The translations under genes and the position numbers were made by a program. 31,346 nucleotides of DNA from JAWLFY01 sp964462125 (GTDB taxonomy: Bacteria; Planctomycetota; Planctomycetia; Pirellulales; Pirellulaceae): assembly GCA_964462125.1 (NCBI GenBank), contig CAYWXT010000034.1:1-31346 (forward strand), written 5' to 3'. The notes under the pieces were generated by a model. It was not told where the DNA came from. It ran no database searches and saw only the letters and a program-made list of their open reading frames with translations. Of this stretch, positions 17,165 through 24,903 are shown one piece after another. Each line of letters starts with the position of its first letter. Within the stretch, counting starts at the first letter, position 1.

Positions 17165-17524
17165 CGGGCGGCCGATCCAGCCGGTCCCCGCGGCCCAGTC
17201 GCAGCAGGGATCCGGTAGCACGAAAGCGGCCACGGTCAACAACGCCACCCCAAACCCGGCCAAACCAGCAACCAGTGGGTCAAACCGGCGCCGCAAGGTC
17301 GGGACGAGCGAGCGGGCGATCACGCCGCAACAGGCCACCGCCATCGCCTGGTGGAACCAAGGGTCGGCCATCCATCCCAAGCCGCGCACCAGCGGCCCGA
17401 TCCCGATCAGCAGGGGAACCGCCGCGCAGTGGGCGGCGCAGCCGACCGAGAGCCCGACGCCGAGCAGGTCGTTGCGTTGGGTTCGGCAATCCCGGGATAA
17501 CAAATCACCCGTCGCGGCCATCAT
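17009..17524 (-). CDS. MerC-domain membrane protein
   Basis: This 171-aa protein resembles the MerC family of small four-helix inner-membrane metal transporters. The hallmark first-helix pair GCAAHCAAVPLL (C29, C33) and the C-terminal HLMNLERF are both present, with hydrophobic segments between. A second cysteine pair, DPCCDW, sits at about 112-113. MerC carries Hg(II) in mer operons, but many chromosomal MerC-domain proteins have no proven metal; no merA, merT or merR is visible here. AGGAAGG precedes the tandem ATG-ATG start, the second ATG being better spaced. The 3' end overlaps the TolC-like gene by 156 bp. It is transcribed divergently from the DUF1559 operon across a promoter with twin palindromes. 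Confidence 0.85.
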   Translation of the reverse strand: MMAATGDLLSRDCRTQRNDLLGVGLSVGCAAHCAAVPLLIGIGPLVRGLGWMADPWFHQAMAVACCGVIARSLVPTLRRRFDPLVAGLAGFGVALLTVAAFVLPDPCCDWAAGTGWIGRPLLSPAAGDAIFGEPLFRGLSLVQPFLTPLGAALLAAAHLMNLERFGVTGER

Positions 17525-17713
17525 GCCTTCCTGTCAATCAAGAGCAACCTCGGTCGAAAAACCCGGCGCGTCCACGGCGCTGGCCCAAGGCCATCGTCCA
17601 CGTTTTGCGACGACCCCTCACGCCGCGTGATTCTTCCACATGACACCTGCAAATGCAACTGGGGTGCATGACCTGTTGATTGAAAAAGAAAAATTCCGGG
17701 CGGTCCCAGCCCC

Positions 17714-17767
17714 TTGACACGACTGTAGCCATGGCTACATTGCAGGCAAGTTGTAGCCAAGGCTACG
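17714..17767 (+). promoter_or_regulatory. Promoter with two copies of a GTAGCC-NN-GGCTAC operator
   Basis: TTGACA at 17714-17719 and TACATT at 17736-17741 are 16 bases apart. A perfect 16-bp palindrome, TGTAGCCATGGCTACA (17724-17739), covers the spacer and most of the -10. A second copy, GTAGCC-AA-GGCTAC (17753-17766), starts just after the expected transcription start; the two centres are 28 bp apart. This arrangement is typical of a repressor blocking the polymerase and then its exit. The regulator is not encoded in the window. The first downstream gene is DUF1559 at 17895. The remainder of 17525-17713 shows nothing gene-like. Confidence 0.65.
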
Positions 17768-17775
17768 TTTTCCTT

Positions 17776-17808
17776 GGCGAACAGGCAGGCGGTCCCCCTG
17801 CGTTCGCC
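17776..17808 (+). other. Stable hairpin in the leader ahead of the DUF1559 gene
   Basis: GGCGAAC (17776-17782) pairs with GTTCGCC (17802-17808), and inside it GCAGG (17785-17789) pairs with CCTGC (17797-17801), leaving a seven-base loop. GC-rich self-complementary sequence continues to about 17870. No T-tract follows. It would lie in the roughly 150-base 5' leader of the operon and might slow or attenuate transcription. Confidence 0.45.
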
Positions 17809-17894
17809 CCGGGGCCATGCGCGCTGGCGGCGCCCCGGGCGGCGCTGGCAGGCTGCCTGCCCCGCCCGCTCCACGTGTCAATGGATGCCACGCG

Positions 17895-18953
17895 ATGACT
17901 CGTTCATTCCCCCACCCGCCGCGGCGGATCGCGCCGGAGCGCCCGGCGTTCACCCTGGTCGAACTGCTGGTGGTGATTGCCATCATCGGGGTGCTCGTCG
18001 GGGTCCTGCTGCCGGCGGTGCAGGCCGCGCGGGAGGCGTCTCGCCGAATGGCGTGTTCGAACAAGTTGAAGCAGATCGGGTTGGCGCTTCACAATTACGA
18101 ATCGACGCACAAGCAATTGCCGGCAGGCTACCAGAGCTTCGACCGCTACGACGAAATCAGCAGCCTGCCGGCGGAAGATTTTGATGCGGTGACATGGGAC
18201 GCCCGCTCGGGATGGGCTTGGTCGGCGGCGATCCTTCCCTTTGTCGAACAGACGCCCCTCTACGAGTCGATCGACTTTGCGGAGCCTCTCTGGGAGCCCC
18301 GCTTCGAGGCGGTTCGCGAGCAGACCCTGGAGATCTATCTCTGTCCCTCGGCAACGGGTGGGGACGAGCCATTCACGGTGGTCGACGAGTCGGCCGAGTC
18401 GCTGGTCAAGCGGGGTAGCCCCCTTCGGCTTGGCCGCTCGCACTACGCCGTCAGCCACGGTCAGGAGGAGGCCTGGAACGACCGCTCGGGCCCCGACGGT
18501 GGCGTGTTCGGGGACGTGAGTCGCATCGCCGACGGCCCGTTTTACCGCAATTCCCAGACCCGTTTCCGCGATGTCCTCGATGGGCTTTCCAATACGGTGT
18601 TCGCCGGCGAGCACACCTCGCGACTGAGTGACAAAAGTTGGGTCGGCGTTGTCCCGGGAGCCTTCGTGCATCCCAAGTTTCCATCGCCGATCAACGGGCC
18701 GGAGTCCGCCGCAACCTTATTGTTTGTTCACAGTGGGCCGTCGGAGGGTGAGGTCGATCTGTTCGGTAACCCGCTGATCCATCCCCCCAATTTCCCAGCC
18801 CTTCACGTCGGGCAGATGCAGTCAGAACATGTCGGCGGTGCCAATCTGCTGCTTGGCGACGCCTCGGTGCGGTTCGTCACCGAATCGATCGATCGCGAGC
18901 TGTTTGCGGCCCTGTCGAGCATCGCGGGCGGGGAAGTGACTTCAGAGTTTTGA
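17895..18953 (+). CDS. DUF1559 domain protein with type IV pilin-like N-terminus
   Basis: This 352-aa protein is a clear member of the large planctomycete DUF1559 family. The N-terminus PAFTLVELLVVIAIIGVLVG is a prepilin-type methylation segment, although the residue before the F is alanine rather than the usual glycine. It continues LLPAVQAAREASRRMACSNK, LKQIGLALHNYESTHKQLPAG and, near the end, GGANLLLGDASVRFVTESID, the family's closing motif. These proteins are probably exported and surface- or periplasm-anchored; their biochemical role is unknown. The ATG at 17895 fits the pilin-like start, although an in-frame ATG exists at 17817. It is the first gene after the twin-operator promoter, and the lipoprotein gene follows after 8 bp. 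Confidence 0.93.
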   Translation: MTRSFPHPPRRIAPERPAFTLVELLVVIAIIGVLVGVLLPAVQAAREASRRMACSNKLKQIGLALHNYESTHKQLPAGYQSFDRYDEISSLPAEDFDAVTWDARSGWAWSAAILPFVEQTPLYESIDFAEPLWEPRFEAVREQTLEIYLCPSATGGDEPFTVVDESAESLVKRGSPLRLGRSHYAVSHGQEEAWNDRSGPDGGVFGDVSRIADGPFYRNSQTRFRDVLDGLSNTVFAGEHTSRLSDKSWVGVVPGAFVHPKFPSPINGPESAATLLFVHSGPSEGEVDLFGNPLIHPPNFPALHVGQMQSEHVGGANLLLGDASVRFVTESIDRELFAALSSIAGGEVTSEF

Positions 18954-18961
18954 GAGACGTC

Positions 18962-19348
18962 ATGAATCGATCTTGCCGACCGGTTGCGTTCCAAGCCAGC
19001 GCCTCAGGGCCCGTGCTTTCCCCACCTCGGTTTTCACGAGCCGCGTCTCCGCGTGCGCTCACGGCCGCCGTATTGCTGGCGATCGCCTCGACATCGGGAT
19101 GCGGCCAACCGGAGTTGAAACGTGATGGCTACTTTGTCGCGGTCTCGCTCGACCAGGCATTTGAAAGGCGGGATGCGGCGCAGCTGGCCAGGGCCGATGA
19201 CTTGATCGCAGAGGAGCTGGCCAGTGGCAAGATCACGTCGCAGGAGGCCGATGCGCTTTCCGACCTGGTCGCCTTGGCCGAGCAGGGCGATTGGCAGCGT
19301 GCACGGACCGAAACTCGCAAGCTGCTCTCGGCCCAATCCGACTGGTAG
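18962..19348 (+). CDS. Small lipoprotein following DUF1559
   Basis: This 128-aa product has a long N-terminal export segment ending in the lipobox STSGC (Cys about 47). It is followed by a short helical domain (YFVAVSLDQAFERRDAAQLARADDL ... DWQRARTETRKLLS). The ATG at 18962 has GAGAG a few bases upstream and lies 8 bp after the DUF1559 stop, so the two are surely co-transcribed. I do not recognise a named family. Its placement suggests an envelope partner of the DUF1559 protein. The stop is 2 bp from the stop of the convergent small membrane gene. Confidence 0.8.
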   Translation: MNRSCRPVAFQASASGPVLSPPRFSRAASPRALTAAVLLAIASTSGCGQPELKRDGYFVAVSLDQAFERRDAAQLARADDLIAEELASGKITSQEADALSDLVALAEQGDWQRARTETRKLLSAQSDW

Positions 19349-19350
19349 CG

Positions 19351-19581
19351 TCACTCGCGACGGGACTGCTGCCCGATCCGCCGCTTCGACATCGCTACCC
19401 AGGCCAGCAGGGCACCGGCGGCAACGGCGATCGAGCCCCACAGCCCGAGGGCGTGGATCGGTTCGGTCACGTAATGCTCCGGGCCGCTGCTCCCCTCCCC
19501 GTGTCCGGGGTGAGCTCCTGCAGGAATGGTTCCGGCGATCAGCCAGACGCCGGCCGTCAGCCGACCAATGTAGCGCGTCAA
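19351..19581 (-). CDS. Small exported protein with His-rich motif and C-terminal TM helix
   Basis: This 76-aa protein has a signal-like segment (YIGRLTAGVWLIAGTIPAGA), a His-rich stretch AHPGHGEGSSGPEHYVTEP, a transmembrane helix (LWGSIAVAAGALLAWVAM) and a basic tail SKRRIGQQSRRE. The start codon is a TTG at 19581 with GGGGA six bases upstream; no ATG is available. The histidines right after the signal peptide could bind a metal ion (inference). Small proteins of this layout lie near DUF1559 genes in planctomycetes as far as I recall, but I cannot check this. It is convergent with the lipoprotein gene. Confidence 0.68.
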   Translation of the reverse strand: MTRYIGRLTAGVWLIAGTIPAGAHPGHGEGSSGPEHYVTEPIHALGLWGSIAVAAGALLAWVAMSKRRIGQQSRRE

Positions 19582-19732
19582 AATGAAATCCCCGATCGGT
19601 GAAGTCGTGCTCGCGAGCCGTTGTGGCCCGATCCGACGAAACTTCTACGCCGGATCGCCCAAGCTGTCGAGTCCTGACTAGCACTCGCCTCGGGGCATGC
19701 GTCTGTGCGAGCCGGCGTCCGTGGGGGGGCGG

Positions 19733-22076
19733 TCACGCCTCCGGCCGACCGACGGCGGGAGTCTCGGCGAGCTCGTCGAGCTCGGCGGCAGGATCCTTGA
19801 CCGCTGAGGTCCCCGATCCCGATTTTGTCTGGCTCGCGATCCACAGGTCGAGTCTGCCCGTCCGGAGCAGTGCGTCCCGGCGGCGAGCCTCCCGCAGCAC
19901 GGAACAGGCCTCCACCAAGAAAAAGCTGGCCACGATCAGCGAAGCCGTGATCCCGAGCAAACGAAAACTTCCTTCGATCCAGAAATAGGCAGCAGCTCCC
20001 GTCCCCAGTGCGATCACCGCCGCGGTGAATTTGAGCAACGCCTTGAGTTGGGCGTCACGCGTTTGAATCCGTGCGCTGCGGGCGATGGCGCTGTTGGCCG
20101 ACTCGTTGGCCAGGTCTCGGAGGGCAGAAAATCCGCTCTCCTTCTCCGGCGCCTCTGAAATGGGCAACTGGGGCGTCGCTGGGTCGAATGCGACCGATGA
20201 ATCCGACCCAGCCCCGCCGGTTTCGGGTTCGCAGGTCTCCGTCTCGACCACCGTTTCGGTGTGGCTTGGTTCGACGCGGCCTGGTTTGGCGTGCGCCGAA
20301 TCGGGGTGCTCCGAAGAAAGGGACGCCGGTGGGGCCCACTCCGCTGACGAGGAGGAACCATGCACCCGCTGCAATAAGCGGTTCATATACGCTTCGATCG
20401 AATCATCATCGTCGGCATCTTGTTGTTCCGTCGCGACGCTCGCCAAGAGGTCGGTTGTGTCGGAAACAACTTCGGTCGCACGCGCCTCTGGCGGTTCCTC
20501 CTGCCATGGCGATGATGCATCCGGGAGCGTCGAAGCGGTGGCCTTCGAATCGACGTAGCGGGGCACCTCAAGTGCCTGGGGTGCTTCAGCGGCCGCAACG
20601 AGGGGCGGAAGATGCTCGTTCCCAGACCCGGTTTCTCCTGGCATGCCTTCCCCAGGTCCGGTTTCGCCAGTGGGTGTTCTGCACGCTGTCTGGGCGTTGG
20701 CCTCGCCGGACGTGACACCGTCAGCCGTTTGCCCCGCGCCGTCGGACTGTTCGAGCTCGGCAGGCTGTTCGTTGGGCCAACTCGGAGCTTTCCACCCCGT
20801 CGCCGCATCGGAGGTTTCGGCGTGGGACGGCCCGTCCCTTTTCTCGATCGCCGCGTCGTAGTCGCGGCGCAGCGAAGCGAGTTGTCCTTCAGCTGACTCC
20901 AGTTCCTCGCGCAGGGACTGCCACGCCTCCGGGGTGGGACGGCGATCTGCTTCATCAACCGCGACGTCGCGTTCGCTTTGTGTCTGCTCAAGTTCCTCGC
21001 AAGTTCGCTCGAGCGTTGCGTCAAGCTGCTCCAGTTCCTCGCGCAGGGACTGCCACGCCTCCGGAGTGGGACGGCGACCGGCTTCATCAACCGCGGCGTC
21101 GCGTTCGCTTTGTGTCTGCTCAAGCTCCTCGCGAGTTCGCTCGAGCGTTGCGCCAAGCTGCTCCAGCTCCTCGCGCAGGGACTGCCACGCCTCCGGAGTG
21201 GGACGGCGACCGGCTTCATCAANNNNNNNNNNNNNNNNNNNNNNNNNNNNNNNNNNNNNNNNNNNNNNNNNNNNNNNNNNNNNNNNNNNNNNNNNNNNNN
21301 NNNNNNNNNNNNNNNNNNNNNNCTGCGGCGTCGCGTTCGCTTTGTGTCTGCTCAAGTTTCTCGCGAGTTCGCCCGAGCGTTGTGCCAAGCTGCTCCAGTT
21401 CCTCGCGGGTCTGGTCAAGGCGATTGACGAGGTCTTCGTTGGATTCGCGGACCAGGTTCAGCTCATGTTTTGCCTTGGACAGCTCGATCGAGCGTTGTTC
21501 CACCGCGGCCCTTAGCTGTTCGACCAATGCTTCGCACTCCGTGACCCGCTGATGTTCGACTGCGGTCTGCTGGCGAGACTGTTCGAGTTCTTGTTGTTTT
21601 TCGGCCAGTCGTCGTTCGGCATCGGTTGTCAGTGCCGAGGTCGAAAGGAGCTCGAATCGATAGCTCCCCAGTCGCAACACATCACCGGGACGAAGGGTTC
21701 CCTCGCTGACCCGGTCCCCGTTGATATCGATTGGGATCGAGTAGGCGCGGAGGATGATTCGCTCCGCTTCGCGGATCAAAACGGCATGCAGTGGCAGCAG
21801 CTCGTCGTCGGCCAACTGGATCGAGCAGCCGTCGCCAGACCCGAATGTGTAGTGGGCTCCCGCCAGGCGGAGTCGACGGACCGGGGCATCGGGTCGGGTG
21901 ACGCGAAACTCGATCACCGGAGCGGAGCCTGCGGGCACGCCGCGAACGCTCGATCCCTCTTGGCTCGAAGACCCCCCGAAAGGGGAGGCGACCTGCTCGG
22001 CGGCCTCCGGCGCCGGCATCGCCGAGCCCAGAAGGCCATCTGGGGGCAGCGTTCCGCTGGTGTGCTCCGTTGTCAC
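19733..22076 (-). CDS. FHA-domain protein with repeated coiled coil and C-terminal membrane helices (contains assembly gap)
   Basis: From the GTG at 22076 (GGAAGGGA upstream) the N-terminus is disordered, followed by an FHA-like domain at about 53-145 (HYTFGSGDGCSIQLADDELL, IDINGDRVSEG, GDVLRLGSYRFELL). FHA domains bind phosphothreonine. A long coiled coil follows, built from 44-residue repeats beginning DEAGRRPTPEAWQSLREELE, then an acidic low-complexity part and two C-terminal hydrophobic helices (LLKFTAAVIALGTGAAAYFW, LLGITASLIVASFFLVEAC). Bases 21223-21322 are N and shift the nominal frame; removing them restores both the frame and the 132-bp register, so the gene is probably intact with an unknown number of repeats. 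A membrane-anchored phosphoprotein-binding scaffold is inferred. Confidence 0.85.
20897..21409. repeat. 132-bp coding tandem repeat with assembly gap
   Basis: The 10-mers CTCCAGTTCC or CTCCAGCTCC, followed by TCGCG, recur at 20897, 21029, 21161 and 21393. The first three are spaced exactly 132 bp. The last step is 232 bp, which is 132 plus the 100 N at 21223-21322. Copies differ by a few bases. Each encodes 44 residues of coiled coil in the FHA protein, so copy-number changes keep the frame. Confidence 0.93.
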
Positions 22077-22405
22077 CGTTGAATTCCCTTCCGTTCGAAC
22101 CGGCCGACAAACTTGCCGGGGATTGGTCACCACCAGATCTTCGTACGCTCTTGTTCTTCGGATACTCAGGTCGAGTGAAGTGAAGAATTTTCGCGGCCGC
22201 GACCGCAACGGCAACGGCCGTCACGACTGTCAGGACCCGCTCATCTCGGCCCCGATCGGCCATTCCTCCGTAACTCGCCGCTGGAAACGGGAGCCGATTT
22301 GACGGGCCTCTTTATGATGTGGGTGGGTGTCGCCCGAGGGTGTGAACTTCGCCCTGGGGCGCGAACCTGCCGGAATCGAAGCTTCTCGTGAAACTAGATC
22401 CCGGT

Positions 22406-22422
22406 TTGGCACGTAGGATGCC
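22406..22422 (+). promoter_or_regulatory. Candidate sigma54 promoter for dksA
   Basis: TTGGCACG-TAGG-ATGCC has GG and GC elements exactly 10 bases apart, as required for sigma54, with one mismatch (A for T) in the -12 box. The predicted transcript starts about 80 bases ahead of the dksA ATG. In the rest of 22077-22513 I see no clear sigma70 promoter for either the FHA gene or dksA. Confidence 0.38.
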
Positions 22423-22513
22423 CCAGCATTCCATATGCGCCGGGTCCCCATTACCCACGACCCAGGGGGGCGAGGCCACGTGTGCAGCCGTTCCACATCG
22501 ACGAGGTGACGTC

Positions 22514-22939
22514 ATGTCTCGGAAAGAATCACTCGCCAAGCTCCATGCGGCTTTGGTGCGCCGTCGCGATGCCCTTCGCCGAGCCTTGGACGGGGACCTG
22601 AGCCTGCTCCGGGAGCTGCATCAGCAGAAAACGGGGGATCCACTCGATGCGGCTGCCGACACCGTGCAAGACGAATTGAACAGTCACTTGGTCGAGGTGG
22701 AGAGCCGTGAGTTGAGTGCCATGGAGAGCGCGATTGCGCGGATGAACCGCGGCGAATACGGGGATTGCGAGGGTTGCGGTAAGCCGATTCCAATCACACG
22801 GTTGCGGGCGATTCCCTATGCGACCGAGTGCATCGATTGTCGGCGGCGTGCGGAGAAGGCGAGCGGAACGGGGACCGGGTTCACCGGCAACGCGAGCTGG
22901 CATCGTGTCTTTGACAACACGGAACTCGACTCCGTTTAG
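22514..22939 (+). CDS. dksA: DksA/TraR-type RNA polymerase-binding zinc finger protein
   Basis: This 141-aa protein has an N-terminal coiled coil (KESLAKLHAALVRRRDALRRAL), the acidic tip motif DxxDxA (DPLDAA, D42 and D45), which in DksA reaches into the polymerase secondary channel, and a C4 zinc finger with C85, C88, C106 and C109 (CEGCGKPIPITRLRAIPYAT ECIDC). The family modulates transcription initiation with ppGpp. The ATG at 22514 has GAGGTGA five bases upstream; the frame is open for 42 more codons but they look non-coding. A strong inverted repeat follows the stop. Planctomycetes may carry several paralogues, so the symbol is a family-level call. Confidence 0.9.
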   Translation: MSRKESLAKLHAALVRRRDALRRALDGDLSLLRELHQQKTGDPLDAAADTVQDELNSHLVEVESRELSAMESAIARMNRGEYGDCEGCGKPIPITRLRAIPYATECIDCRRRAEKASGTGTGFTGNASWHRVFDNTELDSV

Positions 22940-22950
22940 GGGCGTGCGGG

Positions 22951-23025
22951 AAAAAGGTGTCCGGTACCTTTTGCGAGGGACTCGCCCTCCGGGTGCTTTG
23001 CACAAAAGGTACCGGACACCTTTTT
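22951..23025. terminator. Perfect 23-bp inverted repeat, probable bidirectional terminator or REP element
   Basis: Left arm 22951-22973 (starts AAAAAGGTGTCCGGTACC) and right arm 23003-23025 (ends GGTACCGGACACCTTTTT) are exact reverse complements across 29 bases. Each arm is itself nearly palindromic around CCGG. The loop contains a further GAGGG/CCCTC pairing. The structure starts 12 bp after the dksA stop and ends in a T-run, so it can terminate transcription. Its double-palindrome layout also fits a dispersed REP-type element. Confidence 0.75.
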
Positions 23026-23131
23026 CCCCTTCCCCGGCCTTGGTGATGCGCTACCGATGTCGGTTTTGCCAACTAGCCCGCTCAGGCATGGCGCCGCAAG
23101 GTGATGGAAAGCTGGCCGGGGCAGGCGGACG

Positions 23132-24472
23132 ATGCCTAGAATCGCAACACCCTGCTTTCTTCATCGCCCTCCTGCGAACGCGCCCATGGTTCGTCATCGA
23201 CTCTCCCTGCCAACGCTGGCCCTGGTCGCTGTCATCATCGGCTGGGTCGGCGGCGCTTCGCCGGCCGACAGCCAGCAGCCTTCTGGAGCTCCCGGCGGCG
23301 ATCTGCGTGAGGAGACCTATTCGTCAATCGAGTCGCGTCGGTCGAACGAGCCGGGAGACTCGACGGAAACGGGGTTGCTCCGCTCCGACCGCCAGCGGGC
23401 GATGCGGCTGGCCGACCCGGCCGGCGATTCCGCCTCGGGGGAAGCTGCTGCGATCGATGCCCAGCGGGAGCGGCTGTACAACGATTTGGCGGAGGAGTTC
23501 AGCGCCTTCCAGCGACTCGGGAACCTCGTGCGACGGGTCTCTCTGCTCGCCAAGCCGAGCGTCATTCATATCGAAGCGCACAAGACCGAAGAGAATGGGG
23601 GCGTCCGCGAAGCGTATGACGAGGCCGGCGCCGGCGTCGTGATTTCCACCGCAGGGGATACCTGGGTGCTGACCAACCGCCATGTGATCGCTGGGGCATC
23701 AAAGAATGAAATCTTACTGCGGACCAGCGACGGTCGGGAGCAGTCACCGTCGCGGGTGCTCGCCGATCGCAGTACCGATATTGCTGTATTGGAACTGCCC
23801 GAGACCGACCTGCCCGCGGCCCGACTCGGGGACAGTGCCGACGTCGAGATCGGCGATTTCGTGATCGCGATCGGTAGCCCCTTCGGGCTCGCTCATTCGG
23901 TCACCTTCGGCATCGTCAGTGCCAAGGGGCGTCGCGATCTATCGCTCGGCAGCCAACAGATCGACCTGCAAGATTTTTTTCAAACCGACGCAGCGATCAA
24001 TCCCGGCAACAGCGGCGGTCCCCTGCTGAACCTCCGCGGCGAGGTCGTCGCGATCAACACAGCGATCGCCAGCAGCAGCGGCGGCAGCGAGGGGATCGGG
24101 TTTGCCATACCGATCAACATGGCGATCCGCGTGGCGGACGAGTTGATCCGCCACGGGAACCTGCGTCGTGGCTATTTGGGCGTCACTCTCGACCCCGATT
24201 TCTCGGCCGCCAACTTTGACACTCCTGCGATCCAGGCTGCCGGCGGGGCACTGATCAAGGACGTCCGGCCTGGCTCGCCCGCCGAAGCCGCACGTTTGCG
24301 GAGCGGGGACATCATCGTCGAGTTCGCCGGAACCCCGATCGAAAATGACGATCATTTGGTTGCCAACGTCGGACTGACCCCGGTCGGCGACCCCGTGCCC
24401 ATGATTATCGTGCGAGACGGAAAGCGGTATCGCACCGATGTTGTGCTTCAGGGAATGCCGAGTGAGGAGTGA
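23132..24472 (+). CDS. HtrA/DegP-type trypsin-like serine protease with PDZ domain
   Basis: This 446-aa exported S1C protease has the catalytic triad H184 (TNRHVIAG), D216 (STDIAVLEL) and S294 (NPGNSGGPLLN), with the activation-loop region QQIDLQDFFQTDAAINPGNS intact. One PDZ domain follows at about 345-435 (GYLGVTLDP, VRPGSPAEAARLRSGDIIVE). An N-terminal hydrophobic segment (LPTLALVAVIIGWVGGA) serves as signal peptide or anchor, followed by about 90 residues of polar linker. HtrA proteins degrade or refold damaged envelope proteins. The first ATG at 23132 has a weak GGCGG site; the ATG at 23186 (MVRHRLSLPTLAL) gives a more classical signal peptide and may be the true start. Confidence 0.93.
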   Translation: MPRIATPCFLHRPPANAPMVRHRLSLPTLALVAVIIGWVGGASPADSQQPSGAPGGDLREETYSSIESRRSNEPGDSTETGLLRSDRQRAMRLADPAGDSASGEAAAIDAQRERLYNDLAEEFSAFQRLGNLVRRVSLLAKPSVIHIEAHKTEENGGVREAYDEAGAGVVISTAGDTWVLTNRHVIAGASKNEILLRTSDGREQSPSRVLADRSTDIAVLELPETDLPAARLGDSADVEIGDFVIAIGSPFGLAHSVTFGIVSAKGRRDLSLGSQQIDLQDFFQTDAAINPGNSGGPLLNLRGEVVAINTAIASSSGGSEGIGFAIPINMAIRVADELIRHGNLRRGYLGVTLDPDFSAANFDTPAIQAAGGALIKDVRPGSPAEAARLRSGDIIVEFAGTPIENDDHLVANVGLTPVGDPVPMIIVRDGKRYRTDVVLQGMPSEE

Positions 24473-24903
24473 GTACCTCCGTTTCGCCGAAACGGAGTGT
24501 GGTGGCGCGGAGGACGTGTACCTGGCCAATACGCCCTGGCAGCGGAGAACGTTCTCGCATCGCCACGATCCGGCCCGGAGTACCTCCGTTTCGCCGAAAC
24601 GGAGTGTGGTGGCGCGGAGGACGTGTACCTGGNNNNNNNNNNNNNNNNNNNNNNNNNNNNNNNNNNNNNNNNNNNNNNNNNNNNNNNNNNNNNNNNNNNN
24701 NNNNNNNNNNNNNNNNNNNNNNNNNNNNNNNNCCAATACGCCCTGGCAGCGGAAAACGTTCTCGGCATCGCGACGATCCGGCGCGGCGGGACGGATGTAC
24801 CTCCGTTTCGCCGAAACGGAGGTTGATGCGGCGAAGAGTCCAAGCTTTGCCAAGACGTATTGGCAGTGGAGAACGTTCTCGCACCGCGACGATCCGGCGC
24901 GGC
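24473..24903. repeat. 107-bp palindrome-bearing tandem repeat array with assembly gap
   Basis: Units begin GTACCTCCG at 24473, 24580 and 24797, the first two exactly 107 bp apart. Each starts with a 21-base hairpin (CTCCGTTTCG / CGAAACGGAG arms at 24477-24497, 24584-24604 and 24801-24821). Units one and three also carry the perfect palindrome GAGAACGTTCTC (24545-24556, 24869-24880); the second copy has a mismatch. Bases 24633-24732 are N, and joining the flanks directly gives an uninterrupted unit. The array fills the space between the convergent htrA-like and rhomboid genes and begins directly at the htrA stop. Its open frames on both strands are repeat translations, not genes. Confidence 0.92.

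Noticed and set aside
17521..17874. Minus-strand frame of 117 codons upstream of merC
   Set aside because: It runs through the twin operators and the hairpin leader, has no motif, and ends at the merC start region.
24473..24903. CRISPR array
   Set aside because: Whole 107-bp units are repeated with no unique spacers between short repeats, and no cas gene is present.
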